A stretch of 32,642 nucleotides of DNA from Chloroflexota bacterium (GTDB lineage Bacteria > Chloroflexota > Limnocylindria > Limnocylindrales > CSP1-4), in the NCBI GenBank assembly GCA_016781485.1, contig JADDQH010000027.1:1-32642 (forward strand), written 5' to 3'. Shown here one piece after another: positions 18,115 through 26,599 of the stretch; the first letter of the stretch is position 1; each line of letters starts with the position of its first letter. Made by a program: the position numbers and the translations under genes. The notes beneath the pieces were generated by a model. It was not told the DNA's origin. It was given only the letters and a program-made list of their open reading frames with translations, and made no database searches.

Positions 18115-21069
18115 CTACTGCGACCGCATGAGCCTCACGAAGAGCGAGCCGGCGTTCGCGGGGTTCTTCCTGTCCGACCCGATCTCGACGAGCGCGAACC
18201 ACGTCTCGCCGGCGTCGATCCTCGGCTCGTTCCATGCGAGCGCGACGTCGAACGGGGTGTTCGCCGCGACGGACTTGGGACCGCTCGCGGTCAGGTTGCC
18301 GTTGTCCGTGCCCGGTATGACGGTCCCGACGAGGTCGACGGAGTCGACGACCTGACCGCTCAGCCAGTTCTGGACGCGGATCCAGTACCTGCCGCTCTCG
18401 GGGTCGCCGAGCCGACATGACTCGAGGGCGGTGTCGGATGCACTCCGGCAGAGCTCTTCGCTGAGCTCGGCGCCGCCGTCGCCGTCGTCGTCGCGGCCGA
18501 CGAACAGGTCGATGTCCGTGGACGTCGTCTTCGCGATCTCGCTCGCGATGAACCGCGAGCCGGCCGGCACGTCGACGAGGACGGTGAACGTCCCGACCGA
18601 CGTGTCGTAGGGAAGGAGCGGCGTGGGATCCTGCTCGAGCGTCCGGGACTCCACCGTCCCCTGCTCGAGCCCGGAGATGCGGGTCGTGAAGTCCTTGATC
18701 TCGATCGGCGATGTCATCGTCACCGTGTGCGTGCCGGTCGTGCCCGTCGTCTCGATACCCACCGGCTGCGGCGTGCCGCCGGGCAGCACGACGAGCGGCA
18801 GATGAGCCCCCGGCGCGCCGTCGGTGGTCGTGAGCGAGACCCTGCCGAACGCGTACTTGCCGGCCGGCAGCTTCGAGACGTCTGCCGTCGCGGTCAGCGT
18901 CTGCGTGGCGCCCGCGGCGAGCGTGAACCGCGAGGGAGTCACCGTCAGCCTCAGCGACCGCGGCCCGCTCGTCTTCACCGACCACGTCGCGGCCGTCGTC
19001 GCGCGCACTGTGCGCGTCCACGTGCACGTGCCTACGCAGTCGGAGTTCGTGAGGCTCGGCAGGTTCAGGGTCGTCGGGTCACCTCCCTCGGCAGGCTCGG
19101 CAGCGACGAAGTCAGGGACCTGCTCGTCGAGCACGAGCCCTGCCCTCCCAGCGTTGCGGAGTTCGACACGACCCGCCCCCATGTCGAACGCGTCCGCGGC
19201 GCGCAGGCCGTCCTCCTTGCGAACGCCCGAGTCGAGAGCAGTCGTCATCAGCGCCGACTGCACCTCCGCGGGCGTCCAGTCGGGGTGCAGGGCGCGCACG
19301 AGCGCCGCTGACCCGGCCATGTGCGGGCTCGACATCGAGGTACCGCTCAGGACGGCGTACTCCGGCTCGACGGTCGCGGTGGTGTTGACGGCGGCGAGAA
19401 CGTCCACGCCAGGCGCCGTGATGTCGGGCTTAAGGACGCCCGGCACCGGCTTGTTCGGGCCGCGGGAGCTGAAGCCGGCCATCACGTCGCCGTTCTCGTT
19501 CGAGACGTCCGTAGTGGTGCCAGCGATCGTCGCCGTGTGACCGGTACCGCCGTCGCGGACCCAGGCGGTGAGGACCTGCGCATCGGAGTACCCGATGTGC
19601 ACCGCCGGCAGCTCGTGCGGATCGGCCACGACCGACTCGCCTTCGGCCGCCGTGTTCGTCAGCACCATCCCGCCGGCGCCGCCGGCCGCGACGTTGCGTC
19701 CCTTCTCGACGCGCGGGTTGATGCCGCGATCGCAGATCACGATCTCGCCGTGGAACGTCCCCGGCGCGAACGGCGCGCTGCAGAGGGCATCGCCGTAGGC
19801 GGCGGCGTGGACGATGCGCGCCGGGCCGTAGCCGGAGGTGAAGCTCGCGCCCTCGATGTCGGCGGGGGCCGTCGTGGCACCACCGCTCATGGAGACGAGC
19901 GAGTTGACGAACGCCCGGTCGTGCGTGCTCGCGCCGACGGAGAGGAGCCACGGCGCGTTGGCGGGCGAGCCGATCGTCTCGGCGCCGGGGCCGCTGTTCC
20001 CGGCGGACGCGGAGACGAAGACGCCGGCGTCCCGGGCGCCGAGGAATGCCTCGGAGTCCGAGTCGTGCCACGGGTCTGACGGGCCGCCGCCGATCGAGTA
20101 GTTGATGACGTCGACGCCGTCGGCGGTCGCCTGATCGATCGCGGCGACGAGGCTCACGCCGGGGCAGCTCGTGATGCACGCCTTGTAGGTGATCAGGTTC
20201 GCGTGCGGTGCGACGCCCGAGATCTCGCGCGTGAGCGAGAGCGTGGGCGCGTTGATCTTCGCGCCGTGGGCGTTGCCGGCCGCCGTGCTCGCCGTGTGGC
20301 TACCGTGGCCGTTGGTGTCCTCGGGCGTCGTCCCCGTGAAGTCCCATACCCCGATCAGCTTGTCGTTGCAGAATGGCGTGCCGAGGACGGGGTCGCAGGC
20401 GCCGTAGAACGCGTTGCGGGGGTTCTCATGGTCGTACCCGTCGCCGCCCTTGTCCGCGAACGAGGGGTGGTCGTGGTTGATCCCGGTGTCGATGACGCCG
20501 ACGACGACGCCCTCGCCCTTCGTGCCCGACAGGCTACCGGTGCCGCTGCCGCTCCAGACGGCGGGCGCGCCGATCCACGCCGGCCCCGCATCGGTCAGCA
20601 GCCGGCGAGTGAAGTCGCGCTGGACGCGCGTGACGCCGGGAAGCCGAGCGACACGCGCGGCCTCGCGTTCCGTCAGCGAGACGGCGAGCCCGTTGTACGC
20701 GTAGCGGTACTGGAACCGAGCGGGGACGTCACGCCCGAGCGCTCGCTCCATCTGCGCTCGGAAGTCAGCCTGCTGCCTCGCGAGGTAGGCGAGGTATGCG
20801 CGGCTTGCGCGGCTTTCGGGATCGAGCTTCACTCGGCCGAGCGCCCGAGGGCTGGTAGCGGGAAGACCTGGGATGCCACCGCGATACGTGGCGAGCGGCG
20901 CGTCCGCGAGGCGGACGATGTAGTGCGATCGCTCCGCGGGCGCGCTCACCGTCGAATCCTCCGAAGAGGGCGCCGTGCCGACGCGCGCCTGGACGGATCC
21001 AGCCAGTGATCCGGCCAGGAGAGTGATCGCGCCGGCGGTGGCGAGGAGCTTCGAAGACGTGCTCTTCAT
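18115..21069 (-). CDS. Secreted S8 (subtilisin-like) serine protease with I9-like propeptide, PA-type insert and C-terminal beta domains
   Basis: Signal peptide MKSTSSKLLATAGAITLLAGSLAGSVQA; catalytic VVVGVIDTGIN (Asp), NGHGSHTASTAAGN (His), LSGTSMSSPHMAGSAALV (Ser); PA-like ICDRGINPRVEKGRNVAAGGAGGMVLTN; C-terminal DIDLFVGRDDDGDGG...GRYWIRVQNWLSG. Confidence 0.96.
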   Translation of the reverse strand: MKSTSSKLLATAGAITLLAGSLAGSVQARVGTAPSSEDSTVSAPAERSHYIVRLADAPLATYRGGIPGLPATSPRALGRVKLDPESRASRAYLAYLARQQADFRAQMERALGRDVPARFQYRYAYNGLAVSLTEREAARVARLPGVTRVQRDFTRRLLTDAGPAWIGAPAVWSGSGTGSLSGTKGEGVVVGVIDTGINHDHPSFADKGGDGYDHENPRNAFYGACDPVLGTPFCNDKLIGVWDFTGTTPEDTNGHGSHTASTAAGNAHGAKINAPTLSLTREISGVAPHANLITYKACITSCPGVSLVAAIDQATADGVDVINYSIGGGPSDPWHDSDSEAFLGARDAGVFVSASAGNSGPGAETIGSPANAPWLLSVGASTHDRAFVNSLVSMSGGATTAPADIEGASFTSGYGPARIVHAAAYGDALCSAPFAPGTFHGEIVICDRGINPRVEKGRNVAAGGAGGMVLTNTAAEGESVVADPHELPAVHIGYSDAQVLTAWVRDGGTGHTATIAGTTTDVSNENGDVMAGFSSRGPNKPVPGVLKPDITAPGVDVLAAVNTTATVEPEYAVLSGTSMSSPHMAGSAALVRALHPDWTPAEVQSALMTTALDSGVRKEDGLRAADAFDMGAGRVELRNAGRAGLVLDEQVPDFVAAEPAEGGDPTTLNLPSLTNSDCVGTCTWTRTVRATTAATWSVKTSGPRSLRLTVTPSRFTLAAGATQTLTATADVSKLPAGKYAFGRVSLTTTDGAPGAHLPLVVLPGGTPQPVGIETTGTTGTHTVTMTSPIEIKDFTTRISGLEQGTVESRTLEQDPTPLLPYDTSVGTFTVLVDVPAGSRFIASEIAKTTSTDIDLFVGRDDDGDGGAELSEELCRSASDTALESCRLGDPESGRYWIRVQNWLSGQVVDSVDLVGTVIPGTDNGNLTASGPKSVAANTPFDVALAWNEPRIDAGETWFALVEIGSDRKNPANAGSLFVRLMRSQ

Positions 21070-21129
21070 CCGTTAGCGTCTCCCGTATGAGCTGGAGGAT
21101 CCGCACCACTGCCGATGGTGCAGCGCGCA

Positions 21130-21158
21130 ACCATAGAGGCGTGCACGCGCCGCGTCAA
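21130..21158 (-). promoter_or_regulatory. Sigma70-like promoter of the subtilase gene
   Basis: Minus strand TTGACG (21158-21153), 17-nt spacer, TATGGT (21135-21130), about 60 bp upstream of the subtilase ATG. Confidence 0.65.
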
Positions 21159-21206
21159 TCTCCTGCTGCAGCGGTATGAGGGGCCGATCGAGGAGGATCC
21201 GGTGCG

Positions 21207-21947
21207 ATGGACGACCTGATCGAGGAGCAGATCCGTTACTACCGGCAGCGGGCAGCCGAATACGACGCGACGACGCGTCCGGAGGACGATCCGTTTGCGG
21301 CGATCAGCGCTGAAGCGCGAGATGCATTGCGTCGACTCGCGCCGGTCGAGCATGCCATCGAGCTGGGTGCCGGGACGGGCGCGTTCACGGCGGTCGTGGC
21401 CGAGATCGCGCGCCGCGTTACGTGCGTGGACGCTGCGCCGGAGATGCTCGAGCTCAACCGAGCGAAGGTCCCGGCCGCCGACGTCGAGCGGGTGGTCGCG
21501 GACGTCTTCGTGTGGCGCCCCACGGCGCCGGCCGCCCTCGTCGTCTTCACGTTCCTCCTGTCGCACGTCCCCGCCGAGCGGTTCGTGGCCTTCTGGGATG
21601 GAGTCCGGACCATGCTCGCGCCCCGAGGCCGCGTCTTCCTGATGGACGAAACGCGTCATGGACTGTGGCGAGAAGAGCGAGCGCCCGAGTCGGGGTCCGA
21701 AACGGCGTACCGCCAGCTGGCCGATGGCCGGCGTTTCCGGATCGTCAAGGTGTTGTGGGATCCGGACGAGCTCTCGGAGCGACTCGCGCAGCTCGGCTGG
21801 GAGGCACGCCTGGTGCGTCGCGACCCGTTCTTCTGGGGCACCGCTCGACCGACTTCCAGACGCCCACCTCGACGTGCTCGGCGCGGTGCGACGATCGCGT
21901 CGCGACGAAACGCTGCCCCTGCGTGTCGAGACGCCGGTATGCGCTAG
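21207..21947 (+). CDS. Class I SAM-dependent methyltransferase (C-terminal ~30 aa doubtful)
   Basis: HAIELGAGTGAFTAVVAEIARRVTCVDAAPEMLELNRAK...VERVVADVFVW...ALVVFTFLLSHVPAERF; GAGGAGG ribosome-binding site upstream of ATG. Confidence 0.9.
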   Translation: MDDLIEEQIRYYRQRAAEYDATTRPEDDPFAAISAEARDALRRLAPVEHAIELGAGTGAFTAVVAEIARRVTCVDAAPEMLELNRAKVPAADVERVVADVFVWRPTAPAALVVFTFLLSHVPAERFVAFWDGVRTMLAPRGRVFLMDETRHGLWREERAPESGSETAYRQLADGRRFRIVKVLWDPDELSERLAQLGWEARLVRRDPFFWGTARPTSRRPPRRARRGATIASRRNAAPACRDAGMR

Positions 21948-22114
21948 CGGCGGCGGCCGCTGGCGAGTGCGGTATCCGGGACGAGGAACGCGCCCGCGAA
22001 GAACGCGAGACCCAGGGGGAGGAGTGAGATCGTCCCGAGGTCGAGGCCGATCGCCGCGAGCACGAAGCAGATCACCGCGATCAACAGCAGAAGCGTGCGA
22101 AGCGTGAGCGTCAT
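21944..22114 (-). CDS. Small two-helix membrane protein, 56 aa (not in supplied ORF track)
   Basis: Reverse complement from ATG 22114 reads MTLTLRTLLLLIAVICFVLAAIGLDLGTISLLPLGLAFFAGAFLVPDTALASGRRR*; below the apparent track length cut-off. Confidence 0.8.
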   Translation of the reverse strand: MTLTLRTLLLLIAVICFVLAAIGLDLGTISLLPLGLAFFAGAFLVPDTALASGRRR

Positions 22115-22195
22115 CCCGTTCTCAGCCTTCCTTCCGATGCTCGCCAGGCGTCGCCAGCACGGGGACTCCGTCGATCATCCCTTGCCCCCGCCGGA

Positions 22196-22507
22196 TCAGC
22201 CCGTGCGGTCCCCCGGCCGTTCGTCGGCTCCGAGAAGCTCCTCGAGGCTCGCGCCCGCGCTCCCCTCCTCCTCCGTCGCACCCTCACCGGAACCTCCCGA
22301 GCCCCCGCTGCCACTCCGGTTCGCCGTGCCCGCCCCGGCTTCGCTCATGTGGCCGCTCGTCGTGGCCCCGGTGACGATGGCACGGGTCGCGGCGTCGCTG
22401 CCCGGCGTGAGTGCGTCGGCGGGCGCCTCGTCCTGGACGCCGGCGTCCGGCGATCGGGGCGTACCAGGGCCGGTATGGGTCGCCGGATGCTCGTACCGAT
22501 CCGCCAT
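22196..22507 (-). CDS. Low-complexity, Gly/Ser/Glu-rich probably disordered small protein, 103 aa
   Basis: MADRYEHPATHTGPGTPRSPDAGVQDEAPADALTPGSDAATRAIVTGATTSGHMSEAGAGTANRSGSGGSGGSGEGATEEEGSAG...; follows 22515..22727 on the same strand. Confidence 0.55.
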   Translation of the reverse strand: MADRYEHPATHTGPGTPRSPDAGVQDEAPADALTPGSDAATRAIVTGATTSGHMSEAGAGTANRSGSGGSGGSGEGATEEEGSAGASLEELLGADERPGDRTG

Positions 22508-22514
22508 CTCGGGT

Positions 22515-22727
22515 TCAGTCGCTCGTCCGGTCAGCGTCGATCGACTCCTCGCCGCCTGTCACGGTCCCCTCCTGGGCCGGACCGAGTTCCACGAACTCCA
22601 CCACGAGCCGGTCCACCTCACCCTGCGCGCGGTCGAACTCGATGGTGCCCGGCTGGCGTCTCCCGCGCTCGTCCAGAGCCTCGCGGAGTCGTTCGGTGGC
22701 GTCGAGCTTCGCGTCGTTCGTGACCAC
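22515..22727 (-). CDS. Hypothetical acidic helical small protein, 70 aa
   Basis: MVTNDAKLDATERLREALDERGRRQPGTIEFDRAQGEVDRLVVEFVELGPAQEGTVTGGEESIDADRTSD; balanced composition, TACAAT-like box upstream. Confidence 0.6.
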   Translation of the reverse strand: MVTNDAKLDATERLREALDERGRRQPGTIEFDRAQGEVDRLVVEFVELGPAQEGTVTGGEESIDADRTSD

Positions 22728-22913
22728 GGTCCTCTCGTCCTAGGCGGCGGCGAGGCCCGACATTGTAAGCCCGCCCGTCCAGTCGATCCCACGCCATCGA
22801 CGCCCCTTGCAACGGACTTGTTAGCGCCTGTCTTGCCCCCACAACGCCGGGCGAACCTCAGCGGCGCCAAGGTGGGGATGCCCGCCGACCCCGAGACAAC
22901 GGCGGGGAGGTAC

Positions 22914-23219
22914 ATGACCGTGCGCGTACTCGCAGCGACCTTCAACGATCGGCAGGCGGCTCAAGGCGTCCTCCGCGAGCTTCGAGACCTCTATCAGCTC
23001 GGACCGGACGATGCCTCGGTCGCGCCGCTGGGGACGGCCGGCGACGGAACGGATCGGCTGACCGTCCTCGCGGGTCGCTTCCGCGACGAGCGGATCGGCG
23101 AGGTCAAGCACATCATCGAGCGCCGCGGCGGTGAGGTCGTGGCGGATGTCGATAAGAGATGGACCGACCCGTGGCCGGAGGTACGCGTCGCAGGCTCGCA
23201 GGAGGAGCGGCTGCCATAG
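22914..23219 (+). CDS. Small alpha/beta protein, 101 aa, possibly general-stress-protein-like (DUF1269/YflT-like fold)
   Basis: MTVRVLAATFNDRQAAQGVLRELRDLYQLGPDDASVAPLGTAGDGTDRLTVLAGRFRDERIGEVKHIIERRGGEVVADVDKRW; GGGGAGGT just upstream (GTG at 22920 is an alternative start with better spacing). Confidence 0.75.
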   Translation: MTVRVLAATFNDRQAAQGVLRELRDLYQLGPDDASVAPLGTAGDGTDRLTVLAGRFRDERIGEVKHIIERRGGEVVADVDKRWTDPWPEVRVAGSQEERLP

Positions 23220-23551
23220 CTCGGGGTGCACGTCGGTGGCGAGACCACCGGCTTTGCGGATCACGTGGGCGTCGCGAGCGCGGAGACCGAGCACGTCTCG
23301 ATCTCCACCCGCGCATCCGCTCCGCGAACGTCAGGTGACATCGCGCCAGACCGGAAGATCAGCCGGCGGTTCGGCGCCGGCCGCGGTCGAACCGCGAGAT
23401 GAGCCCCCCGATGGTCATCGACCCGTCACCGTGCGTGTCGTCGTCCGGACGACGTCCGAGTCGCCGACACTGCCCAGGACGGTGAGCTGGTCGATGTTTC
23501 CCATCGGCTCCGCGGCCGCGCGCGCGGTACCGCGCGCGGGCGAACCGAAGT

Positions 23552-24067
23552 TCAGCCGCCGAAGAGCAGCGCGATCCAGTCCTCGAGGGGCGTCGTCGGC
23601 TCCTGCTCCACGGGTTCGCCCAGCGGTCTGATCTGCGGCGCCGGAGGAGCGCCGGGCTCCAGGGAGAACACGCGTTCCCCCGTCTCGCCCATCCCGAACG
23701 CACGGGAGCGGTGCAGCACGAACTCGCCGCTCTGGATCACCGCCACCTCGCGCCGGGCGTCATCGAGCCGCTCGCGGAGCTCCGCGATCTGCTGCCGGAC
23801 CGCGTCCGCGTCCTCGTTCACGGCGGCAGCCTCCGTGACGGCGCGCGAGAAGACGAGCACCAGCCAGAGCGCGATCAGCGCGCCCACGACGAGCCCCAGG
23901 TGCCGTCGTCCGAAGGCGCGCCGCATCTCTCGCAGCCGCGACGCCGAGAGGACGCGTCCGCGGCGATCGATGGCGGCGGGCACACCGGACGTCCCCGACG
24001 TGTCGAGAGGCGCCCGGACTCCTCGGTCCCCCGGAGTCGCCGGGAGGGCGGGGCCTTGGGCGGTCAT
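23552..24067 (-). CDS. Septum-formation-initiator-like (DivIC/FtsB-type) single-pass membrane coiled-coil protein
   Basis: MRRAFGRRHLGLVVGALIALWLVLVFSRAVTEAAAVNEDADAVRQQIAELRERLDDARREVAVIQSGEFVLHRSRAFGMGETGERVFSLEPG. Confidence 0.8.
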   Translation of the reverse strand: MTAQGPALPATPGDRGVRAPLDTSGTSGVPAAIDRRGRVLSASRLREMRRAFGRRHLGLVVGALIALWLVLVFSRAVTEAAAVNEDADAVRQQIAELRERLDDARREVAVIQSGEFVLHRSRAFGMGETGERVFSLEPGAPPAPQIRPLGEPVEQEPTTPLEDWIALLFGG

Positions 24068-24074
24068 CGTGCTG

Positions 24075-24104
24075 AGGGTAGATACGCCGCAGCTAGCTTG
24101 TCAA
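24075..24104 (-). promoter_or_regulatory. Candidate promoter of the DivIC-like gene
   Basis: Minus strand consensus TTGACA (24104-24099), 18-nt spacer, TACCCT (24080-24075), 7 nt before the ATG at 24067. Confidence 0.45.
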
Positions 24105-24217
24105 TCCAGTCGCGACCCGTGCTCATCGCTCTCCTGCTCGCGCTCGTGCTCGCCGGCGCGCTTCCCCGCCTGCTAGACTCCGGCGCGAATAGAACGCCTG
24201 TGCTAAAGGAGGTAGGG

Positions 24218-26599
24218 ATGCGGCTCTACGCCGACTCGTCCGTGCGAGAAGCACTCACGCGGCTGCTCGAGGACCCCGAGGTCAAGGCGGCCGTCGTCGG
24301 GCACCGCGTCCTCCCAGCTCGCGCGCCGGAGACGCGCCCGCTCCCGGAGTGGCTCGACGCTCGGCTGCGCGCCGGGCTCCTTGCGCGCGGCTTCGTCGAA
24401 CTGTACCGGCACCAGGCGGAGGCGGTCGAGGTGCTGCGGGGCGGGTCGGATGTCGTCGTCGTGACGCCGACGGCCTCTGGCAAGTCGCTCTGTTACAACC
24501 TCCCGGTCCTCCAGGCGATCGCGGAGGATCCCTCTTCGCGAGCCCTCTATCTCTTCCCCACCAAGGCGCTCAGCCAGGACCAGACGTCCGAGCTGAGGGA
24601 GCTGGCGGCGACCTCCCGCCTCGAGCTCGCTGCTGCCGTCTATGACGGAGACACCCCCGCGCCGATCCGATCCAGCATCCGCGCGGCGGGGCAGGTGGTG
24701 CTCACGAACCCGGACATGCTCCACGCTGCCATCCTGCCGCACCACACGAAGTGGTTCCAGCTGTTCGAGCAGTTGCGCTACGTCGTCGTCGACGAGGCGC
24801 ACACGTACCGGGGCGTGTTCGGGAGCCACGTGGCGAACGTCCTGCGGCGCCTCCTCCGCATCTGCGCCCACTACGGCAGTTCGCCACGCATCGTCTGCTG
24901 TTCCGCGACGATCGGGAACCCACGCGAACTCGCCGAGACCCTGACGGGGCGGCGGTTCGTCGTCGTCGATCGGAACGGCGCGGCCAGCGGGGAGAGACAC
25001 GTCCTCGTGATGAACCCGCCGCTCGTCGATCCGCAGCTCGGGATCCGGGCCGGTGCGTTCGGGCTCACCCGACGCGCGGCGCTCGCCTTCATCCGGACGG
25101 GGCGCCAGACGATCGTGTTCGGTCGCACGCGGACCGCCGTCGAGCTCCTGCTCACCGGGCTCAGGGAAGCCCTACGCGAGGGCCGCGGGCCGGTGGAGCG
25201 CGTGCGAGGGTACCGGGGCGGGTACCTTCCCAATGAACGTCGGGCGATCGAAGGCGCCCTGCGCCGGGGCGAGCTCCTCGGTGTCGTCAGCACGAACGCG
25301 CTCGAGCTGGGCATCGATATCGGGCGGCTGGACGCCGCGGTCCTCGCGGGCTACCCGGGCTCGATCGCAGCAACCTGGCAGCAGATCGGGCGGGCGGGGC
25401 GCCGCCAGGACGTCAGCGTCGCGATCCTCGTCGCGACCTCATCACCGACAGACCAGTACGTCGCGAACCACCCGGAGTACCTGTTCGAGGGCGATCCGGA
25501 AGAGGTACGCCTGGACCCCGAGAACCTTCACATCCTGCTCGGACACCTCCGTGCGGCGACCTTCGAGCTCCCGTTCGCGCCAGGCGAGCGATTCGGGATG
25601 GCGGCCGCGGATGAGCTTCTCGCGTTCCTCGCCGAGGAGGGCCACGTCCGACACGCGCCGGATGGGCGATGGTACTGGGCGAGCGAGAACTTCCCCGCCG
25701 CCGAGATCTCGCTCCGCGTCGCCGCACCGGAGAACGTCGTGGTCATCGACACCGGGCCGGAGGGGCGCGGCGAACGTCCGCGGGTCATCGGCGAGGTCGA
25801 CCTGTTCTCTGCTCCGACCCTCGTGCACGAAGGAGCGATCTACCTCCACGAGTCGCGTCAATTCCACGTGGATCGACTCGACTGGGAGGAGCGCAAGGCG
25901 TACGTGCGCCCCGTCGACGTCGACCACTACACGCAGGCAGAGCTTGCCGTCACGCTCAAGCCGCTGGAGACCTTCGAAGGTTCCGAGACGGCCGGGGGCG
26001 AGCGGGTGCACGGCGAGGTGATGTTGAGCAGCCTGGCGACGATCTACAAGAAGCTCCGCCTCGAGACTCACGAGAACCTCGGCTGGGGACGGATCCGCCT
26101 ACCGGAACTCGAGCTCCACACGACGGCCTACTGGATCGCGCTCGACCCGATCCATTTCGAGGGGTGGCGGAGGGACGAGCTGGACGTGGCGCTCGTCGGC
26201 GCCGGTCGAGCGCTCCAGACCATCGCAGGCATGCTCCTGATGAGCGACCCCCGTGACCTTGGCCTGCTTCCGCAGGTCCGCTCACCCCATTTCGAGCGAC
26301 CGGCCATCTATCTGTATGAAGCCGTGCCGGGCGGCGTGGGGCTCGCTCCGCGTCTCTTCCAGCGCCACGAGGAGCTCGTCCGCGGCGCACTGGAGCTCGT
26401 GAGGAGCTGTGCCTGCTCGAGGGGCTGCCCGGCATGCACGGGACCGAGGTTGGAAACGGGGGGCGACGGCAAGCGGATGGCTGAGCGGCTCCTCGCCCTG
26501 CTGTGCCACCCCTCGCCGATCCCGCCAGCGCCCCGCCAGAGCAGCCGGCGAGACGTGACGCGAGAGCTGGCACGGGAACCGGCGACGGTGGTGCCGTGA
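24218..26599 (+). CDS. mrfA: DEAD/DEAH-box helicase with DUF1998 domain (MrfA/YprA-like)
   Basis: VVVVTPTASGKSLCYNLPVLQAI, YVVVDEAHTYRGVFGSH, IVCCSATIGNPRELAE, ALELGIDIGRLDAAVLAGYPGSIAATWQQIGRAGRR; C-terminal Cys cluster CACSRGCPACTGP; AAAGGAGGTAGGG ribosome-binding site before ATG 24218. Confidence 0.92.
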   Translation: MRLYADSSVREALTRLLEDPEVKAAVVGHRVLPARAPETRPLPEWLDARLRAGLLARGFVELYRHQAEAVEVLRGGSDVVVVTPTASGKSLCYNLPVLQAIAEDPSSRALYLFPTKALSQDQTSELRELAATSRLELAAAVYDGDTPAPIRSSIRAAGQVVLTNPDMLHAAILPHHTKWFQLFEQLRYVVVDEAHTYRGVFGSHVANVLRRLLRICAHYGSSPRIVCCSATIGNPRELAETLTGRRFVVVDRNGAASGERHVLVMNPPLVDPQLGIRAGAFGLTRRAALAFIRTGRQTIVFGRTRTAVELLLTGLREALREGRGPVERVRGYRGGYLPNERRAIEGALRRGELLGVVSTNALELGIDIGRLDAAVLAGYPGSIAATWQQIGRAGRRQDVSVAILVATSSPTDQYVANHPEYLFEGDPEEVRLDPENLHILLGHLRAATFELPFAPGERFGMAAADELLAFLAEEGHVRHAPDGRWYWASENFPAAEISLRVAAPENVVVIDTGPEGRGERPRVIGEVDLFSAPTLVHEGAIYLHESRQFHVDRLDWEERKAYVRPVDVDHYTQAELAVTLKPLETFEGSETAGGERVHGEVMLSSLATIYKKLRLETHENLGWGRIRLPELELHTTAYWIALDPIHFEGWRRDELDVALVGAGRALQTIAGMLLMSDPRDLGLLPQVRSPHFERPAIYLYEAVPGGVGLAPRLFQRHEELVRGALELVRSCACSRGCPACTGPRLETGGDGKRMAERLLALLCHPSPIPPAPRQSSRRDVTRELAREPATVVP

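Noticed and set aside
22821-23294. 157-aa minus-strand ORF (MLGLRARDAHVIRKAGGLATDVHPELWQPLLLRACDAYLRP...)
   Set aside because: Antisense to 22914..23219, whose + frame has a strong SD and a coherent alpha/beta pattern; judged a mirror-frame artefact, with modest uncertainty.
24119-24217. In-frame hydrophobic N-terminal extension of the helicase (VLIALLLALVLAGALPRLLDSGANRTPVLKEVG)
   Set aside because: It would place a signal-like helix on a cytoplasmic helicase; the strong SD AAAGGAGGT sits correctly for ATG 24218, so the extension is probably fortuitous. A leader peptide remains possible but unsupported.
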